Translations under genes and position numbers: made by a program
The notes under the pieces: model-generated
What the model was told of the DNA's origin: nothing
The model's input: the letters and a program-made list of their open reading frames with translations, nothing else
Databases searched by the model: none
Shown here: positions 1-9,191 of the stretch, piece after piece
Layout: every line of letters starts with the position of its first letter
How positions within the stretch are numbered: the stretch's first letter is position 1
Assembly: GCF_000733855.1 (NCBI RefSeq)
Contig: NZ_JPOJ01000001.1
Coordinates: forward strand, 372,001 to 436,000
DNA from: Methylomicrobium agile
GTDB taxonomy: Bacteria > Pseudomonadota > Gammaproteobacteria > Methylococcales > Methylomonadaceae
Reading direction: 5' to 3'
Length of the DNA stretch: 64,000 nt

Positions 1-71
1 GAAACGCACGCGGGAGGCACTGCTTGCGCATCGGTTACAAACTGCCGCAAGACTGGAGGCGACTCCTCGAA

Positions 72-281
72 TCAGTAATGGGGAGGAATCTCGTGAACCG
101 TTTCGCCGGTATTGCCGGTTTCGGCCAACAGATTCTGCATCCGCTCGTTCAAAAGGCGGCAGATGCCTTCGAGCCGGTCTATTTGCTGTTGCTGCTGACT
201 GACGACCCGATTCAAGGCCTGCAGTAAATCTTCCTGATAGGCGGCCTTGATTTCGAGTTCTATGATCCTTTCTTCGTTCAT
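72..281 (-). CDS. slyX: SlyX family protein
   Basis: This 69-residue protein is almost wholly a predicted coiled coil: an acidic and hydrophobic N-terminal heptad region (residues 1-25), a glutamine-rich stretch near residues 29-33, then leucine heptads, ending in the PPHY tail seen in SlyX proteins. Length and tail fit the SlyX family, whose molecular function is unknown. It lies just downstream of hemN on the same strand with an 11-base gap, so the two may be co-transcribed. The 71 bases between its stop codon and the window edge show no supported gene. Confidence 0.85.
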   Translation of the reverse strand: MNEERIIELEIKAAYQEDLLQALNRVVSQQQQQIDRLEGICRLLNERMQNLLAETGNTGETVHEIPPHY

Positions 282-291
282 TGCTTGCTTC

Positions 292-1674
292 TTAAATAAC
301 TTTCGAAAACTGCTGCCGGTTTTTTTGCGCCAGATAGCGGTCGAATACCATGCAGATATTGCGGATCAGCAAACGGCCCGCCGGAGAGACCGCAATTCCT
401 TCGGCCGACAATGCCAATAAGCCGTCGGCCTGCATCGGCTTCAAAACTTCGATTTCGCGAGCGAAATAGTCGGCGAAATCGATCGCAAATTTTTTTTCGA
501 TTACCGCGAAACTCAATTCGAAATGGCAGATCAATTGGGTAATCACCGCCCGGCGCAGTTTGTCGTCCTGATCGAGATCGACGCCTTTGAACACCGGCAG
601 TTTATGGTGGCGGATCAATTTGTCGTAGGTTTCGAGGTCTTTCACGTTCTGGATATACGCATCCCCCACCCGGCCGATCGACGTAATCCCGAACCCGACC
701 AGGTCGCAATCCGAATGCGTGGAATAACCCTGGAAATTACGGTACAGCTTGCCTTCGCGCTGCGCGATCGCGAGCTCGTCGTCGGGCCTTGCAAAATGGT
801 CCATGCCGATATACGCATAGCCGGCCTCGGTCAGCCGCAAGCCGACCATTTGCAGGATGGCCAGCTTCACGTCCGGGGCCGGCAAGTCGGCTTCATGGAT
901 TTGACGTTGGGTCTTGAACCGCGTCGGCAAGTGCGCATAATTGAACACCGACAGCCGGTCCGGCCGCGCGGCCAGAATCCTGTCGAGCGTTTTGGAAAAA
1001 GTTTCGACCGTTTGCAGCGGCAGGCCGTAGATCAGATCGATATTGGTCGAGCGAAAGCCGTGCCTGCGCGCAGCTTCCATCACGCTGAAGGTCTGTTCCT
1101 CACTTTGCAGCCGGTTCACCGCCCGCTGCACTTTCGGATCGAAATCCTGCACGCCCAGGCTGATCCGGTTGAAGCCCAGCCCGCGCAGCTGTTCGATGGT
1201 ACCTTCATGCGTTTCCCGGGGGTCGATCTCGATCGAATATTCGCCGCGGTCGTCGTCCCGCAGCGAAAAATGGGCGCGCGTGACCGCCATCAGCCGCTGC
1301 ATCTGGTCGTCGCTCAAAAAAGTTGGGGTTCCCCCGCCCCAGTGCAGTTGATCGACAACCCGGCTTTTATCGAACAACGCGCCCTGCATGGCGATCTCCT
1401 TGCAGAGATTATCCAGATACGGCACCGCATGCCCGCGATTTTTGGTCACGATCTTGTTGCAGGCGCAATAAAAGCAGACCGTATCGCAAAACGGCAGATG
1501 AAAATACAAGGACAACGGGCCGCCCGCCCGGTTCGATTTGGCGATATGCCAGCGGTAATCGGTATCGGTGAACCCCTCGTGCAGTTCGAGTGCGGTCGGG
1601 TAGGAGGTATAACGCGGCCCGGCCTTATCGTAGCGGTTGATCAGGTTCAGGTCGAAAATGATTGATTGATCCAT
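292..1674 (-). CDS. hemN: Oxygen-independent coproporphyrinogen III oxidase (HemN)
   Basis: HemN is a radical-SAM enzyme that decarboxylates coproporphyrinogen III to protoporphyrinogen IX without O2, in cytoplasmic haem synthesis. The radical-SAM CxxxCxxC motif is visible (C63, C67, C70) with an extra cysteine at C72, as in true HemN rather than HemW. The YTSYPTA motif near residues 22-28 and the GGGTPTFL motif are also present. The start at 1674 (MDQS) was chosen because about 460 residues is normal for the family; an in-frame start 24 bases upstream would add eight unconserved residues. The upstream neighbour is divergent. Confidence 0.95.
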   Translation of the reverse strand: MDQSIIFDLNLINRYDKAGPRYTSYPTALELHEGFTDTDYRWHIAKSNRAGGPLSLYFHLPFCDTVCFYCACNKIVTKNRGHAVPYLDNLCKEIAMQGALFDKSRVVDQLHWGGGTPTFLSDDQMQRLMAVTRAHFSLRDDDRGEYSIEIDPRETHEGTIEQLRGLGFNRISLGVQDFDPKVQRAVNRLQSEEQTFSVMEAARRHGFRSTNIDLIYGLPLQTVETFSKTLDRILAARPDRLSVFNYAHLPTRFKTQRQIHEADLPAPDVKLAILQMVGLRLTEAGYAYIGMDHFARPDDELAIAQREGKLYRNFQGYSTHSDCDLVGFGITSIGRVGDAYIQNVKDLETYDKLIRHHKLPVFKGVDLDQDDKLRRAVITQLICHFELSFAVIEKKFAIDFADYFAREIEVLKPMQADGLLALSAEGIAVSPAGRLLIRNICMVFDRYLAQKNRQQFSKVI

Positions 1675-1931
1675 GGAGAAGAAAATGGGTCCCGGCAAGG
1701 AATAAACGCTTTAAAAGTAAGCTTATTGTAGACGCAGTCGCGAGCGGGCGTCCACGATCGCAAGCAAACTCGGCCAATCCTGAATGCTGTTGTCCATCAA
1801 AAAACGAACCGGCTTCCATTTTGGCCGGTTTCGTTGAAAAATTTCGACTTTTATCGAACGCAGCGGATCCGGAAGCCAAACCGGAAATGCTCTTCGCTGA
1901 CATTTTTCCCGTTTCTCATCAGGAGAATTCC

Positions 1932-3446
1932 ATGAATACCGACCGTCCCCCTCTTGTCGTCGAAAAATTGTCGGCTTTTCTCACCACGCCGCTGGAAACG
2001 ATTTTGCGCCGCCGCATAGCCGCCGATCCATCTCGCCATGCGCTGCAACTGTTCAAAACGGCCGCCGCCGAGGTACCGGCTTACCGGCTATTTCTGCAGG
2101 AGCGCGGCATCGATCCGGACTCGATCGTCGCTGGCGGCGGATTTGCTTCGCTCCCGCTCATGGACAAAGCCAACTACATGCATAAATACCCGTTGCCGGC
2201 GCGCTGCAAAGACGGCCTGCTCGCCGCCTGCGACCGGCTCGCGGTATCTTCGGGATCGACCGGAATCCCGACTTTCTGGCCGCGCGCAATGACGGACGAA
2301 CTGGACATCGCCTCGCACTTCGAGCATGTGTTTCGCCACAGCTTCCGCGCCGACCGGCGCGCTACGCTGGCCGTCGTCTGTTTCCCGCTCGGCAATTGGG
2401 TCGGCGGCGTGTTTACGGCTTCATGCTGCTGGCATCTGGCGCAGAAAGGCTATCCGCTAACCGTCGCCACCCCGGGCAACAAGCCGGACGAAATCCTGCG
2501 CGTGGTGCGCGAACTGGGCCCCTTTTTCGAACAGACGGTGCTGCTCGGCTATCCGCCTTTCGTGAAGGACGTCATCGATACCGGCGCGGCCCAAGGGCTC
2601 GACTGGTCCACGCTCCACATCAAGTTTGTCTTCGCCGGCGAAGTGTTCAGCGAAGAATGGCGCAGCCTGATGCTGCAGCGGGTCGGATCGGCCGCGCCCT
2701 GCCACGGCTCCGCGTCGCTCTACGGCACCGCGGACGGCGGCGTGCTCGGCAACGAGACCCCGCTCAGCATCGCGATCCGGCGCTTTCTATCCGAGCACCC
2801 GGACGTCGCCCGCGAACTGTTCGGCGAATCGCGCCTGCCGACTCTGGTTCAATACGATCCGGTCAGCCGCTACTTCGAGTTGATCGACGAGAATACGCTG
2901 GCGGTAACCGGCGATAACGGCGTGCCGCTGATCCGCTACCACATCGCCGACCGGGGCGGACTGATCGGCCATGACGAGCTGATCGCTTTTCTTCAGGCGC
3001 GGGGTCTGGCTGCGCTCGAGAATTACGGCTTCCAAGGCGAAGCCTTCCCCCTGCCCTTCGTTTGGATATTCGGCCGCGCCGATTTCACCGTGTCCTTTTA
3101 CGGCGCCAATATCTACCCGGAAAACGTAGTGGTGGGCCTGGAGCAGCCGGAATTGGCGAACCGGGTCAGCGGCAAATTCGTCATGGAGGTCAAAAACGAC
3201 CGGAACGGCTCCGAATTCCTGTGCATCGCGGTCGAACTCCTGCCCGGCGTCATGGCCGACGCCGGCATAGAAGCGGCCGCGGCGTCCGCTGTGCATACGC
3301 AGTTACTCAGGCTGAACAGCGAGTTCGCCAACTATGTGCCGCCGCCCCGGCAGATGCCCCGGATCGAGCTCAGGCCGTTCGGCGATCCGGAATATTTTCC
3401 CGTCGGCGTCAAGCACCGCTATACCCGGCGCCAGACGCCTGCTTGA
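1932..3446 (+). CDS. Phenylacetate-CoA ligase-like adenylate-forming enzyme
   Basis: This 504-residue protein looks like the PaaK/CapK branch of adenylate-forming enzymes, which activate a carboxylic acid as acyl-AMP. The phosphate-binding loop SSGSTG is at residues 106-111, and a YGTADGG stretch further on fits the adenine and acyl-binding motif. The start follows an AGGAGAA ribosome binding site at 1921. The reading frame is open further upstream, but that part lacks family features. No phenylacetate pathway genes are nearby and the substrate cannot be told; a coenzyme F390 synthetase-like annotation would be equally loose. The gene stands alone, divergent from hemN. Confidence 0.75.
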   Translation: MNTDRPPLVVEKLSAFLTTPLETILRRRIAADPSRHALQLFKTAAAEVPAYRLFLQERGIDPDSIVAGGGFASLPLMDKANYMHKYPLPARCKDGLLAACDRLAVSSGSTGIPTFWPRAMTDELDIASHFEHVFRHSFRADRRATLAVVCFPLGNWVGGVFTASCCWHLAQKGYPLTVATPGNKPDEILRVVRELGPFFEQTVLLGYPPFVKDVIDTGAAQGLDWSTLHIKFVFAGEVFSEEWRSLMLQRVGSAAPCHGSASLYGTADGGVLGNETPLSIAIRRFLSEHPDVARELFGESRLPTLVQYDPVSRYFELIDENTLAVTGDNGVPLIRYHIADRGGLIGHDELIAFLQARGLAALENYGFQGEAFPLPFVWIFGRADFTVSFYGANIYPENVVVGLEQPELANRVSGKFVMEVKNDRNGSEFLCIAVELLPGVMADAGIEAAAASAVHTQLLRLNSEFANYVPPPRQMPRIELRPFGDPEYFPVGVKHRYTRRQTPA

Positions 3447-3524
3447 AGCCTTATCTCCGCGGTGTAATGCGGGAAATCGAAGAACCGATCGTCAAAGACT
3501 TGTCTAATCGGCAAGGTAAAAAGG

Positions 3525-3552
3525 TTGAATTCTGGACGGCGCCGACTATAAT
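3525..3552 (+). promoter_or_regulatory. Sigma-70-type promoter
   Basis: A TTGAAT -35 element (3525-3530) and a perfect TATAAT -10 element (3547-3552) are separated by 16 bases. They lie 37 bases upstream of the start codon at 3590, which has a good CGGAGG ribosome binding site at 3578-3583. Confidence 0.6.
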
Positions 3553-3589
3553 ATCGATTCGATACTTAAATTACTGACGGAGGCCTTTT

Positions 3590-4162
3590 ATGAAATTGCG
3601 CAAAATCCTCACCCTGCTGTCGGCGGCAGCCGGTTTATCTTTGGCAAGCGGCGCGACGATAGCCGAAACCGAAGGTTACCTATCGATCTGGAGTTCTACG
3701 GTTAAAGTCACCGGAAAAGGCGACAAAAAAACACTGGCGATGGACATCCAGACCGCAAAACCGATTCCGGTCGACGGCAAATCCGGCGCCTTCGGCTATG
3801 CGGCGCTGACCGACAACGCCAATAATCTGCTGGTGTTGGTAACCCATTTGCAGATCGACGACAGTTCGCACGAAGATGCTACCAACGGCTTTCATACCCA
3901 TGTCCTCGATCTGAAAGAGCCAACCGCCGCCTGCGCGGGCGCCAACTTCGAAGTGGACTTGGAAAATTCGGCCAAAAATGCCGCCTTCGACGCCGATTAC
4001 CCGTGGAAGGTCAAAGGCAGCAAGATTTCGGTCGAAAACGTGCCGGTCAAGGATTTAGGGGATGCGGGCGTCGATACGATCGTTTCGTTTACGTTGAAAC
4101 CGGTACTGGACGCCCAGCAAAAACCGACCAACCTGTGCGTGACCGTGGCCGACAAAGGCTAA
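3590..4162 (+). CDS. Secreted protein of unknown function
   Basis: The 190-residue product begins with a Sec signal peptide (MKLRKI, then a hydrophobic run, cleavage likely after TIA near residue 25). The mature part is probably beta-rich, with two cysteines, one mid-chain in the ACAGA context and one near the C-terminus in LCVTV, that could form a disulfide in the periplasm. I do not recognise the family. It has its own promoter and is followed by a terminator, so it is probably a monocistronic envelope or secreted protein. Confidence 0.7.
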   Translation: MKLRKILTLLSAAAGLSLASGATIAETEGYLSIWSSTVKVTGKGDKKTLAMDIQTAKPIPVDGKSGAFGYAALTDNANNLLVLVTHLQIDDSSHEDATNGFHTHVLDLKEPTAACAGANFEVDLENSAKNAAFDADYPWKVKGSKISVENVPVKDLGDAGVDTIVSFTLKPVLDAQQKPTNLCVTVADKG

Positions 4163-4257
4163 CGGAAAAAGCTGCCGCCTGCCCGGAAGCGGCATGACAG
4201 GATGATCGAGATTCGACTCAGGCAGGTGTTGAAGTAAGGTAACGCTTACTTTTCTAC

Positions 4258-4293
4258 AAAAACAGCCGGCTTTTTTCCGCTGGCTGTTTTCTT
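4258..4293 (+). terminator. Rho-independent terminator
   Basis: An AACAGCC arm (4261-4267) pairs with GGCTGTT (4282-4288) around a T-rich loop, followed by a short T run. It ends the transcript of the secreted protein at 3590-4162. Confidence 0.6.
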
Positions 4294-4336
4294 TGCCGGG
4301 CCATTTATTCCGCACCCGATTTATCTGGAGGTTTCG

Positions 4337-4552
4337 ATGTCGGTTGGAAAATTATTGACGATGCTCGGTATCGCGATCGCCATTATCGGACTTGTCCTGA
4401 CCTATCTGCCCGGCCTTTTCGGCTGGTTCGGCAAATTGCCGGGCGACATTCATATCCAGGACGACAAAAAATCCATTTTCATTCCGATCACATCGATGAT
4501 CATAATCAGCCTGCTCTTCACGCTGCTGGCCAATCTGTTCTTCCGCAAATAA
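4337..4552 (+). CDS. DUF2905 family small membrane protein
   Basis: The 71-residue protein has two transmembrane segments (about residues 6-28 and 47-68) joined by the conserved GKLPGDI motif, which is the hallmark of DUF2905 proteins. The function is unknown. A GGAGG ribosome binding site lies seven bases upstream of the ATG. It stands alone between a terminator and the rhomboid gene. Confidence 0.85.
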   Translation: MSVGKLLTMLGIAIAIIGLVLTYLPGLFGWFGKLPGDIHIQDDKKSIFIPITSMIIISLLFTLLANLFFRK

Positions 4553-4714
4553 CCCTACGCTACGCCCACGGCCGCAGTACATCCGGGAAAGCCGCGTTTT
4601 CAAAGGCATGGCCCGTCCGCTTCATCTGTTCCCCGTCAAAACAGGAACTTTCTCGCCTCGCCAAGAGCCATTTGAATTACTATATGATTCATCAGCAAAC
4701 ACGGAGCAAGCACC

Positions 4715-5434
4715 ATGATTCCCATCCGAGATACCGCGCCTTGCAATACCCGTCCCGTCATCACCTGGGGACTGATCGCAGTCTGCACAAGCATTTTTGT
4801 CGGGATGCAGTTTTTGCCTTACGAAGTCAGCAATCCCCTGATCGCCCGTTTCGGGATGGTGCCGCTGCGTTATTCGAACCCGGAATGGGCGAGTCGTGCG
4901 GGGCTGCCGTTCGATGCTTATCTTTCGTTTCTGACCAACCTGTTCCTGCACGGAAGCTGGTTCCATCTGATCATCAATATGTGGTTCCTGTGGATTTTCG
5001 GCGACAACGTCGAGGATAGAATGGGGCATCTGTCGTTTTTGGCGTTTTATCTGCTGTGCGGCCTGGTCGCGACGGCCTTGCAATGGTATTTCGATCCTTA
5101 CCTGGCGATCCCGGTCGTCGGCGCCTCCGGGCCGATTGCGGGCGTTTTGGCCGCGTATTTTTTTCTTTATCCCATGGCGCGCATCATCCTCTGGGTGCCG
5201 ATATTTTTTCTGCCGGTCGTCGTGCATGTGCCGGCGATCGCTTTCTTAGGCCTCTGGGTCATCTATCAATTGAACGAAGCGACGACGTCGATCCTATTCG
5301 AGGGCGGCGCCGCCAAAATGGCCTGGTGGGCACATCTGGGCGGTTTTATCGCCGGCTTTCTGATATACCGGTTTTTTCTTAAAAAACCGCCGCACGGAAT
5401 AAAAATGGAAGATTCCGGCAGCTTTAAGATATAA
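4715..5434 (+). CDS. Rhomboid family intramembrane serine protease
   Basis: This is a 239-residue polytopic inner-membrane protease of the rhomboid family, which cuts substrates inside the membrane. The features expected of an active enzyme are visible: the HGSWFHLIINMW region of the second helix, the catalytic serine in GASGPIAG, and the catalytic histidine in AHLGGFIAGF near the C-terminus. The C-terminal tail is short and basic. About 160 bases of non-coding DNA precede it. Substrates cannot be inferred. Confidence 0.9.
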   Translation: MIPIRDTAPCNTRPVITWGLIAVCTSIFVGMQFLPYEVSNPLIARFGMVPLRYSNPEWASRAGLPFDAYLSFLTNLFLHGSWFHLIINMWFLWIFGDNVEDRMGHLSFLAFYLLCGLVATALQWYFDPYLAIPVVGASGPIAGVLAAYFFLYPMARIILWVPIFFLPVVVHVPAIAFLGLWVIYQLNEATTSILFEGGAAKMAWWAHLGGFIAGFLIYRFFLKKPPHGIKMEDSGSFKI

Positions 5435-5529
5435 TCCGCGGTTAAAAAAAGAAAAGAGCATCAGTTTCGGGTGCGGGTTCTTTTTGACTAAAGCTCATTT
5501 AAGTTGGAATCAGGAAATTACGAAATTAT

Positions 5530-5856
5530 ATGAAAAAAATTAATGTTGCCCTGGTCAGGTTGCTCCAGTTCGTGGTGTTCGTCGTATTCATCTTCGTGGT
5601 CATCACCTATTTCGGGGCGATGATTTTACTGCCTCTGGATGCGGTGACCCTGCTGGTCAAACTGTTCGGTCTGGTCGGCCTGCATGGCTTCATCGGCGCG
5701 GCGATTGCGATTCCGGCCGTGGCTTATCTGGGATTGATCGTCTATCGGACGCCCGGCCTGTGCCCGATGATTATCGAAACCGGCGTGGATCTGGTCAAAA
5801 TCGGCAAAGCCAAGGTCGAAGCCTTCAATGCGATCGTAAATTCGGTAAAAGCCTAA
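5530..5856 (+). CDS. Small membrane protein of unknown function
   Basis: The 108-residue protein has two or three hydrophobic segments (about residues 11-35, 40-55 and 56-75) and an amphipathic C-terminus rich in Lys, Val and Ala. No family was recognised. A terminator follows directly, which supports it as a real transcription unit. Confidence 0.55.
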   Translation: MKKINVALVRLLQFVVFVVFIFVVITYFGAMILLPLDAVTLLVKLFGLVGLHGFIGAAIAIPAVAYLGLIVYRTPGLCPMIIETGVDLVKIGKAKVEAFNAIVNSVKA

Positions 5857-5881
5857 TTTTTCACCCCGCGCCCGGGGAAAT

Positions 5882-5919
5882 AAAAAGGCGTGACGGAGAA
5901 GTCCGCCACGCCTTTTTTA
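5882..5919 (+). terminator. Rho-independent terminator
   Basis: An AAAAGGCGTG arm and a CACGCCTTTT arm enclose a second short stem and are followed by a T run. It is well placed after the gene ending at 5856. Confidence 0.8.
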
Positions 5920-6019
5920 TTGGGCGCAACAAAACGGCAATATCACGCGAGCGGACGCCGTTCCCGTCCGCCCTTTCGCCCGTGTGTTTTTTTTCACTAT
6001 CTAATTAATTGGGATCGTT

Positions 6020-6754
6020 ATGTGTTTTAGTGCAAATATGTCATTGGGGTTGGGCATCGTCGGCTTCGCCGCGTCGGGCATCACGTTCATGGACAAGAGC
6101 GAAACATTGCCGGTGCGCGCCGCGCGGGCCTTCGCGATTTTCCATTTTTCGCTGATGGAGCTGATCCAGTATTTCGCCTATCCGGTCGCGGGGCAATGCG
6201 GTTACGGAACCAATCAGCTGCTCAGCGAATTGTCGACTTACCATATCGCCCTGCAGTCTTTCGCGATCATGCCGGCGCTGGCCACCTATTCGACCGATCC
6301 CGGCGCGCTGAAACGCGCCACGATCGCAGGCGCGGCGATGAGCGGTTCGTTCATCCTGTTCAGCTTTCTGCCGAAAGAGATCCAGCTGTTCAACGTCGAG
6401 CCGAACTTCATCGGCAACATGATTTCCTGCCTGTACATGGGCACCTACCATATCGCCTATGCGATTCAGAGCGCGCTTGGCCTGTTGGTGACTTGGGGAT
6501 CGTTGTTCGCGCTCGCTCTCAGCGCCTTCGTCTGGCCCAACAATTGGCGGATCGGCCTCTATCACGGCGTGATGGCGCTGCTGACCCTGTTCGTGCCGCA
6601 ATGGCTCTTCGGCGTTTCGACCGGCGAAGCGGCCGCGATTTATTGCTTTTACTCGATCCCGATCACCGGCAGTTTCATGCCGGTGTTCAAAAAATATTTC
6701 ACGCCGGGCCCTATCGAAGCCCGGGCGGCCCTCGATCTACGCGGCACGTCCTGA
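6020..6754 (+). CDS. Polytopic membrane protein, DUF6629-like
   Basis: The 244-residue protein starts with MCFSA, the N-terminal signature I associate with DUF6629 membrane proteins, and has about seven hydrophobic segments. Acidic and histidine residues in and near the membrane (for example MELIQ and TYHIA, which occurs twice) are notable but of unknown role. The assignment rests on the N-terminal signature and topology only. It is followed at about 95 bases by another small membrane protein gene on the same strand. Confidence 0.5.
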   Translation: MCFSANMSLGLGIVGFAASGITFMDKSETLPVRAARAFAIFHFSLMELIQYFAYPVAGQCGYGTNQLLSELSTYHIALQSFAIMPALATYSTDPGALKRATIAGAAMSGSFILFSFLPKEIQLFNVEPNFIGNMISCLYMGTYHIAYAIQSALGLLVTWGSLFALALSAFVWPNNWRIGLYHGVMALLTLFVPQWLFGVSTGEAAAIYCFYSIPITGSFMPVFKKYFTPGPIEARAALDLRGTS

Positions 6755-6848
6755 TCGTCCCGCTCAATTTGCAAACAGGGGCTTCGGCAACCGCGGCGAG
6801 CATACCTCCGCAGTAATGAAGTCCTCTTCAATTCGCTTGAGGATACTT

Positions 6849-7190
6849 ATGAACGAGATACGCTGGAATCCGGAAAAACCGGCCGTCATCACCGCCATCT
6901 GCGTGGTCGGACTCATCAATGCGATACAAATGATCAACCTGGTCTTCTCGCCGATGTCCAAACAGGTCGGCGCGATCTACCCGGTCTATTTTTCGTTTTC
7001 GGTCATATTAAGCCTGATCTGCATCGCCGGCCTGTGGCTGCTGAAGCGTTGGGCGGCCCTGTTTTACACGGTCCTGCTGATCGCTAATCAGCTCGTGCTG
7101 GTCGCGATGGGTTACTGGGAAATCACCGCCGCAATTATCCCGGCTGCCATCATCGTGCTGCTGTTCAAACATTTGGATAAAATGCGCTGA
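6849..7190 (+). CDS. Small membrane protein of unknown function
   Basis: The 113-residue product has four predicted membrane helices and a short basic C-terminus (KHLDKMR). The start at 6849 follows a GAGGA ribosome binding site; an in-frame ATG at 6816 has none. No family was recognised. A strong hairpin terminator follows 13 bases after the stop codon. Confidence 0.55.
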   Translation: MNEIRWNPEKPAVITAICVVGLINAIQMINLVFSPMSKQVGAIYPVYFSFSVILSLICIAGLWLLKRWAALFYTVLLIANQLVLVAMGYWEITAAIIPAAIIVLLFKHLDKMR

Positions 7191-7203
7191 TTGGATAATG
7201 TCA

Positions 7204-7238
7204 GACCTGCCAGGTTTTAAAAACCTGGCAGGTCTTTT
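7204..7238 (+). terminator. Hairpin terminator, possibly also a dispersed repeat
   Basis: A perfect GACCTGCCAGGTTTT / AAAACCTGGCAGGTC-type palindrome is followed by TTTT. I recall similar CCTGCCAGG palindromes as a dispersed intergenic repeat in other bacteria, so it may also be a repeat copy. Confidence 0.65.
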
Positions 7239-7423
7239 CGATAAGCAATGTTTGACCCAGCCCTTGCCGCCTGTTGCGCGTGGGAAGTAGGAATACTCCT
7301 TCCCGGAGCCTATCGTCGAAGGTCTCCTAACAGGGCCGGAACCAAAATCCGGCTCCAGCCCTCTACTGCACACCTTCATGTAATCCGTTATAAAATACCC
7401 GGATTGAATCCACTTTTACCGTT

Positions 7424-8314
7424 ATGAAATCTCCGATCATCGCTACTGCCGTACAACAGCCCTGCCATCTGGACAGGCAAAGCAATCTCGACTTCTCGAT
7501 CGAAAAAATTCACCAAGCCGCCGCAGCCAAGGCCGATCTGGTGGTCCTGCCCGAGCTGCATCTGGGACCTTATTTCTGCCAGAACGAAGACTACAACCAT
7601 TTCGCGCTGGCCCAGCCGATTCCCGGTCCTGCGACCGAAACGCTGTCCGCGGTTGCAAAAAAACTGGGCATCGTGATCGTCTCGACGATTTTCGAAGAAA
7701 GAGCGCCCGGCCTGTACCACAACACCGCCGTCGTGTTCGACAAGGATGGACGGATCGCCGGCAAATACCGGAAAATGCATATTCCGGACGATCCGGGGTT
7801 TTACGAAAAGTATTACTTCACGCCCGGCGACCTCGGTTTCACGCCGATCGAAACCTCGATCGGCAAACTGGGCGTCCAGGTCTGCTGGGACCAATGGTAT
7901 CCGGAAGGCGCCCGGTTGATGGCGCTGGCCGGTGCGGACATTCTGATTTACCCGACCGCGATCGGCTGGGACCCTAACGACACGCCGGAAGAACACCAGC
8001 GCCAGCTGAACGCCTGGATCACGGTCCAGCGCGCGCATGCGGTCGCCAATGGCATCCCGGTAATTTCCTGCAACCGGATCGGCTTCGAACAGGCGCCCGA
8101 TCAGGAGGCCGGCGTCGGGATCAATTTCTGGGGCAACAGTTTCATCGCGGGTCCGCAAGGCGAGATTCTGGACAATGCGGACGAGAGCGAAGTCAAAGTC
8201 CTGACCGCCGCGCTCGATCCGGCGCGCAGCAAGCGCATCCGCCAGATCTGGCCGTTCCTGCGCGACCGCCGGATCGAAGCATTCGGCGACCTGACCCGGC
8301 GTTTTATCGATTAA
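7424..8314 (+). CDS. aguB: N-carbamoylputrescine amidase
   Basis: This 296-residue cytoplasmic enzyme of the nitrilase superfamily hydrolyses N-carbamoylputrescine to putrescine, CO2 and ammonia in the agmatine route to polyamines. The Glu-Lys-Cys triad is visible: the glutamate in VLPELHLG, the lysine in KYRKMHIPDD, and the cysteine in VCWDQWYPE. The DDPGFYEKYYFTPGD stretch is typical of AguB among nitrilases. The usual partner, agmatine deiminase (AguA), is not adjacent and must be elsewhere if the route operates. Confidence 0.92.
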   Translation: MKSPIIATAVQQPCHLDRQSNLDFSIEKIHQAAAAKADLVVLPELHLGPYFCQNEDYNHFALAQPIPGPATETLSAVAKKLGIVIVSTIFEERAPGLYHNTAVVFDKDGRIAGKYRKMHIPDDPGFYEKYYFTPGDLGFTPIETSIGKLGVQVCWDQWYPEGARLMALAGADILIYPTAIGWDPNDTPEEHQRQLNAWITVQRAHAVANGIPVISCNRIGFEQAPDQEAGVGINFWGNSFIAGPQGEILDNADESEVKVLTAALDPARSKRIRQIWPFLRDRRIEAFGDLTRRFID

Positions 8315-8365
8315 GGCCGGACCTTTCCTCTAAAAGAAGGCGCGCCGCGCATCTTATTCAACTGC

Positions 8366-8449
8366 GTAGGGTACGCTGCGCGTACCGTTTCTGATGATTT
8401 CGGATCTTTCCTTTCGTTGAGTCGGCAAGGTACACGCAGCGTACCCTAC
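8366..8449. repeat. REP/BIME-like paired palindrome, family A
   Basis: Two inverted arms, each itself an imperfect palindrome, face each other: GTAGGGTACGC... at 8366-8386 and ...GCGTACCCTAC at 8429-8449. The same family occurs at 28976-29051. The GTAG ends are typical of REP sequences mobilised by RAYT (REP-associated tyrosine) transposases. The right arm contains the TAG stop codon of the thioredoxin-like gene. Confidence 0.75.
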
Positions 8450-9006
8450 GTCTTCCATTTGATATTGCAGCCCATGCTCGGAATCTGCTGCGGATCGATC
8501 GGCCGGCCCGCCAGCAGATTGTCGAGCGCGGCACGCAAATCCGACCCGGTCACCGGCACCTCGTTCTTCGGCATGGCGCCGTCGAGCCGGCCGCGGTAGA
8601 CGCAGGCCAAGCCGGCATCGAACAAATAAATATCGGGGGTGCAGGCGGCCTGGTAGGCTCTCGCGGTTTCCTGGCTTTCGTCGTATAGATAGGCCGCAAA
8701 AGGCCGGTCCCATGCTTCCATCATCGCCTTCATCTTGTCCGGCTCATCCTCCGGATAATTTTTCACGTCGTTCGAACTGATCGCGATCGTCGCGATGCCT
8801 TTGTCTTTGTATTCTTTCGCAATCGCGATCAATTGCGCCTTCACATGCAGCACATAAGGGCAATGGTTGCAGATGAACATCACGATCGTGCCTTTTTCAC
8901 CTTTCAGGTCCTGCAGGCTGAATGCCGCACCGGTCACCGTATCGGGCAATGAAAAATCCGGTGCGGTGGTGCCGAGCGGCATCATTTGGGATAAAGTTTC
9001 CGCCAT
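8446..9006 (-). CDS. Thioredoxin-fold (AhpC/TSA-like) protein with CNHC site
   Basis: The 186-residue protein has a peroxiredoxin/thioredoxin-like fold with the redox motif CNHCPYV near residue 46, in the position of a CxxC active site. This belongs to a recognised group of cytoplasmic thioredoxin-family proteins with a CNHCP motif whose physiological substrate is unclear. The start at 9006 follows an AGGAGGA ribosome binding site; the frame is open further upstream but without family similarity. Its TAG stop lies inside the family A repeat. Confidence 0.8.
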   Translation of the reverse strand: MAETLSQMMPLGTTAPDFSLPDTVTGAAFSLQDLKGEKGTIVMFICNHCPYVLHVKAQLIAIAKEYKDKGIATIAISSNDVKNYPEDEPDKMKAMMEAWDRPFAAYLYDESQETARAYQAACTPDIYLFDAGLACVYRGRLDGAMPKNEVPVTGSDLRAALDNLLAGRPIDPQQIPSMGCNIKWKT

Positions 9007-9191
9007 GGGTAAATCCTCCTTTGAACGTTGTTGGATTCTTCCGATTATAAAAGAATCCGCCGTGCCGGGAAACCGCCGTTTGCCGCCGCGGAAGCGCCGC
9101 CGGGAAGTCAATCCCTGAACCCTTTTAAACAGAATTGCGTATAATAGCAAGGTTTATGGAGCCGAACCGGACCGGATGGAGCACTTAATTT

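Noticed and set aside
523-1665. A 380-codon open frame on the plus strand opposite hemN
   Set aside because: It is the antisense shadow of a clear HemN gene in GC-rich DNA; its translation is rich in Arg, His and Gln without any family motif.
1932-3446. Assignment as PaaK in phenylacetate degradation
   Set aside because: No paa genes are near and the sequence does not define the substrate, so a general adenylate-forming call was kept.
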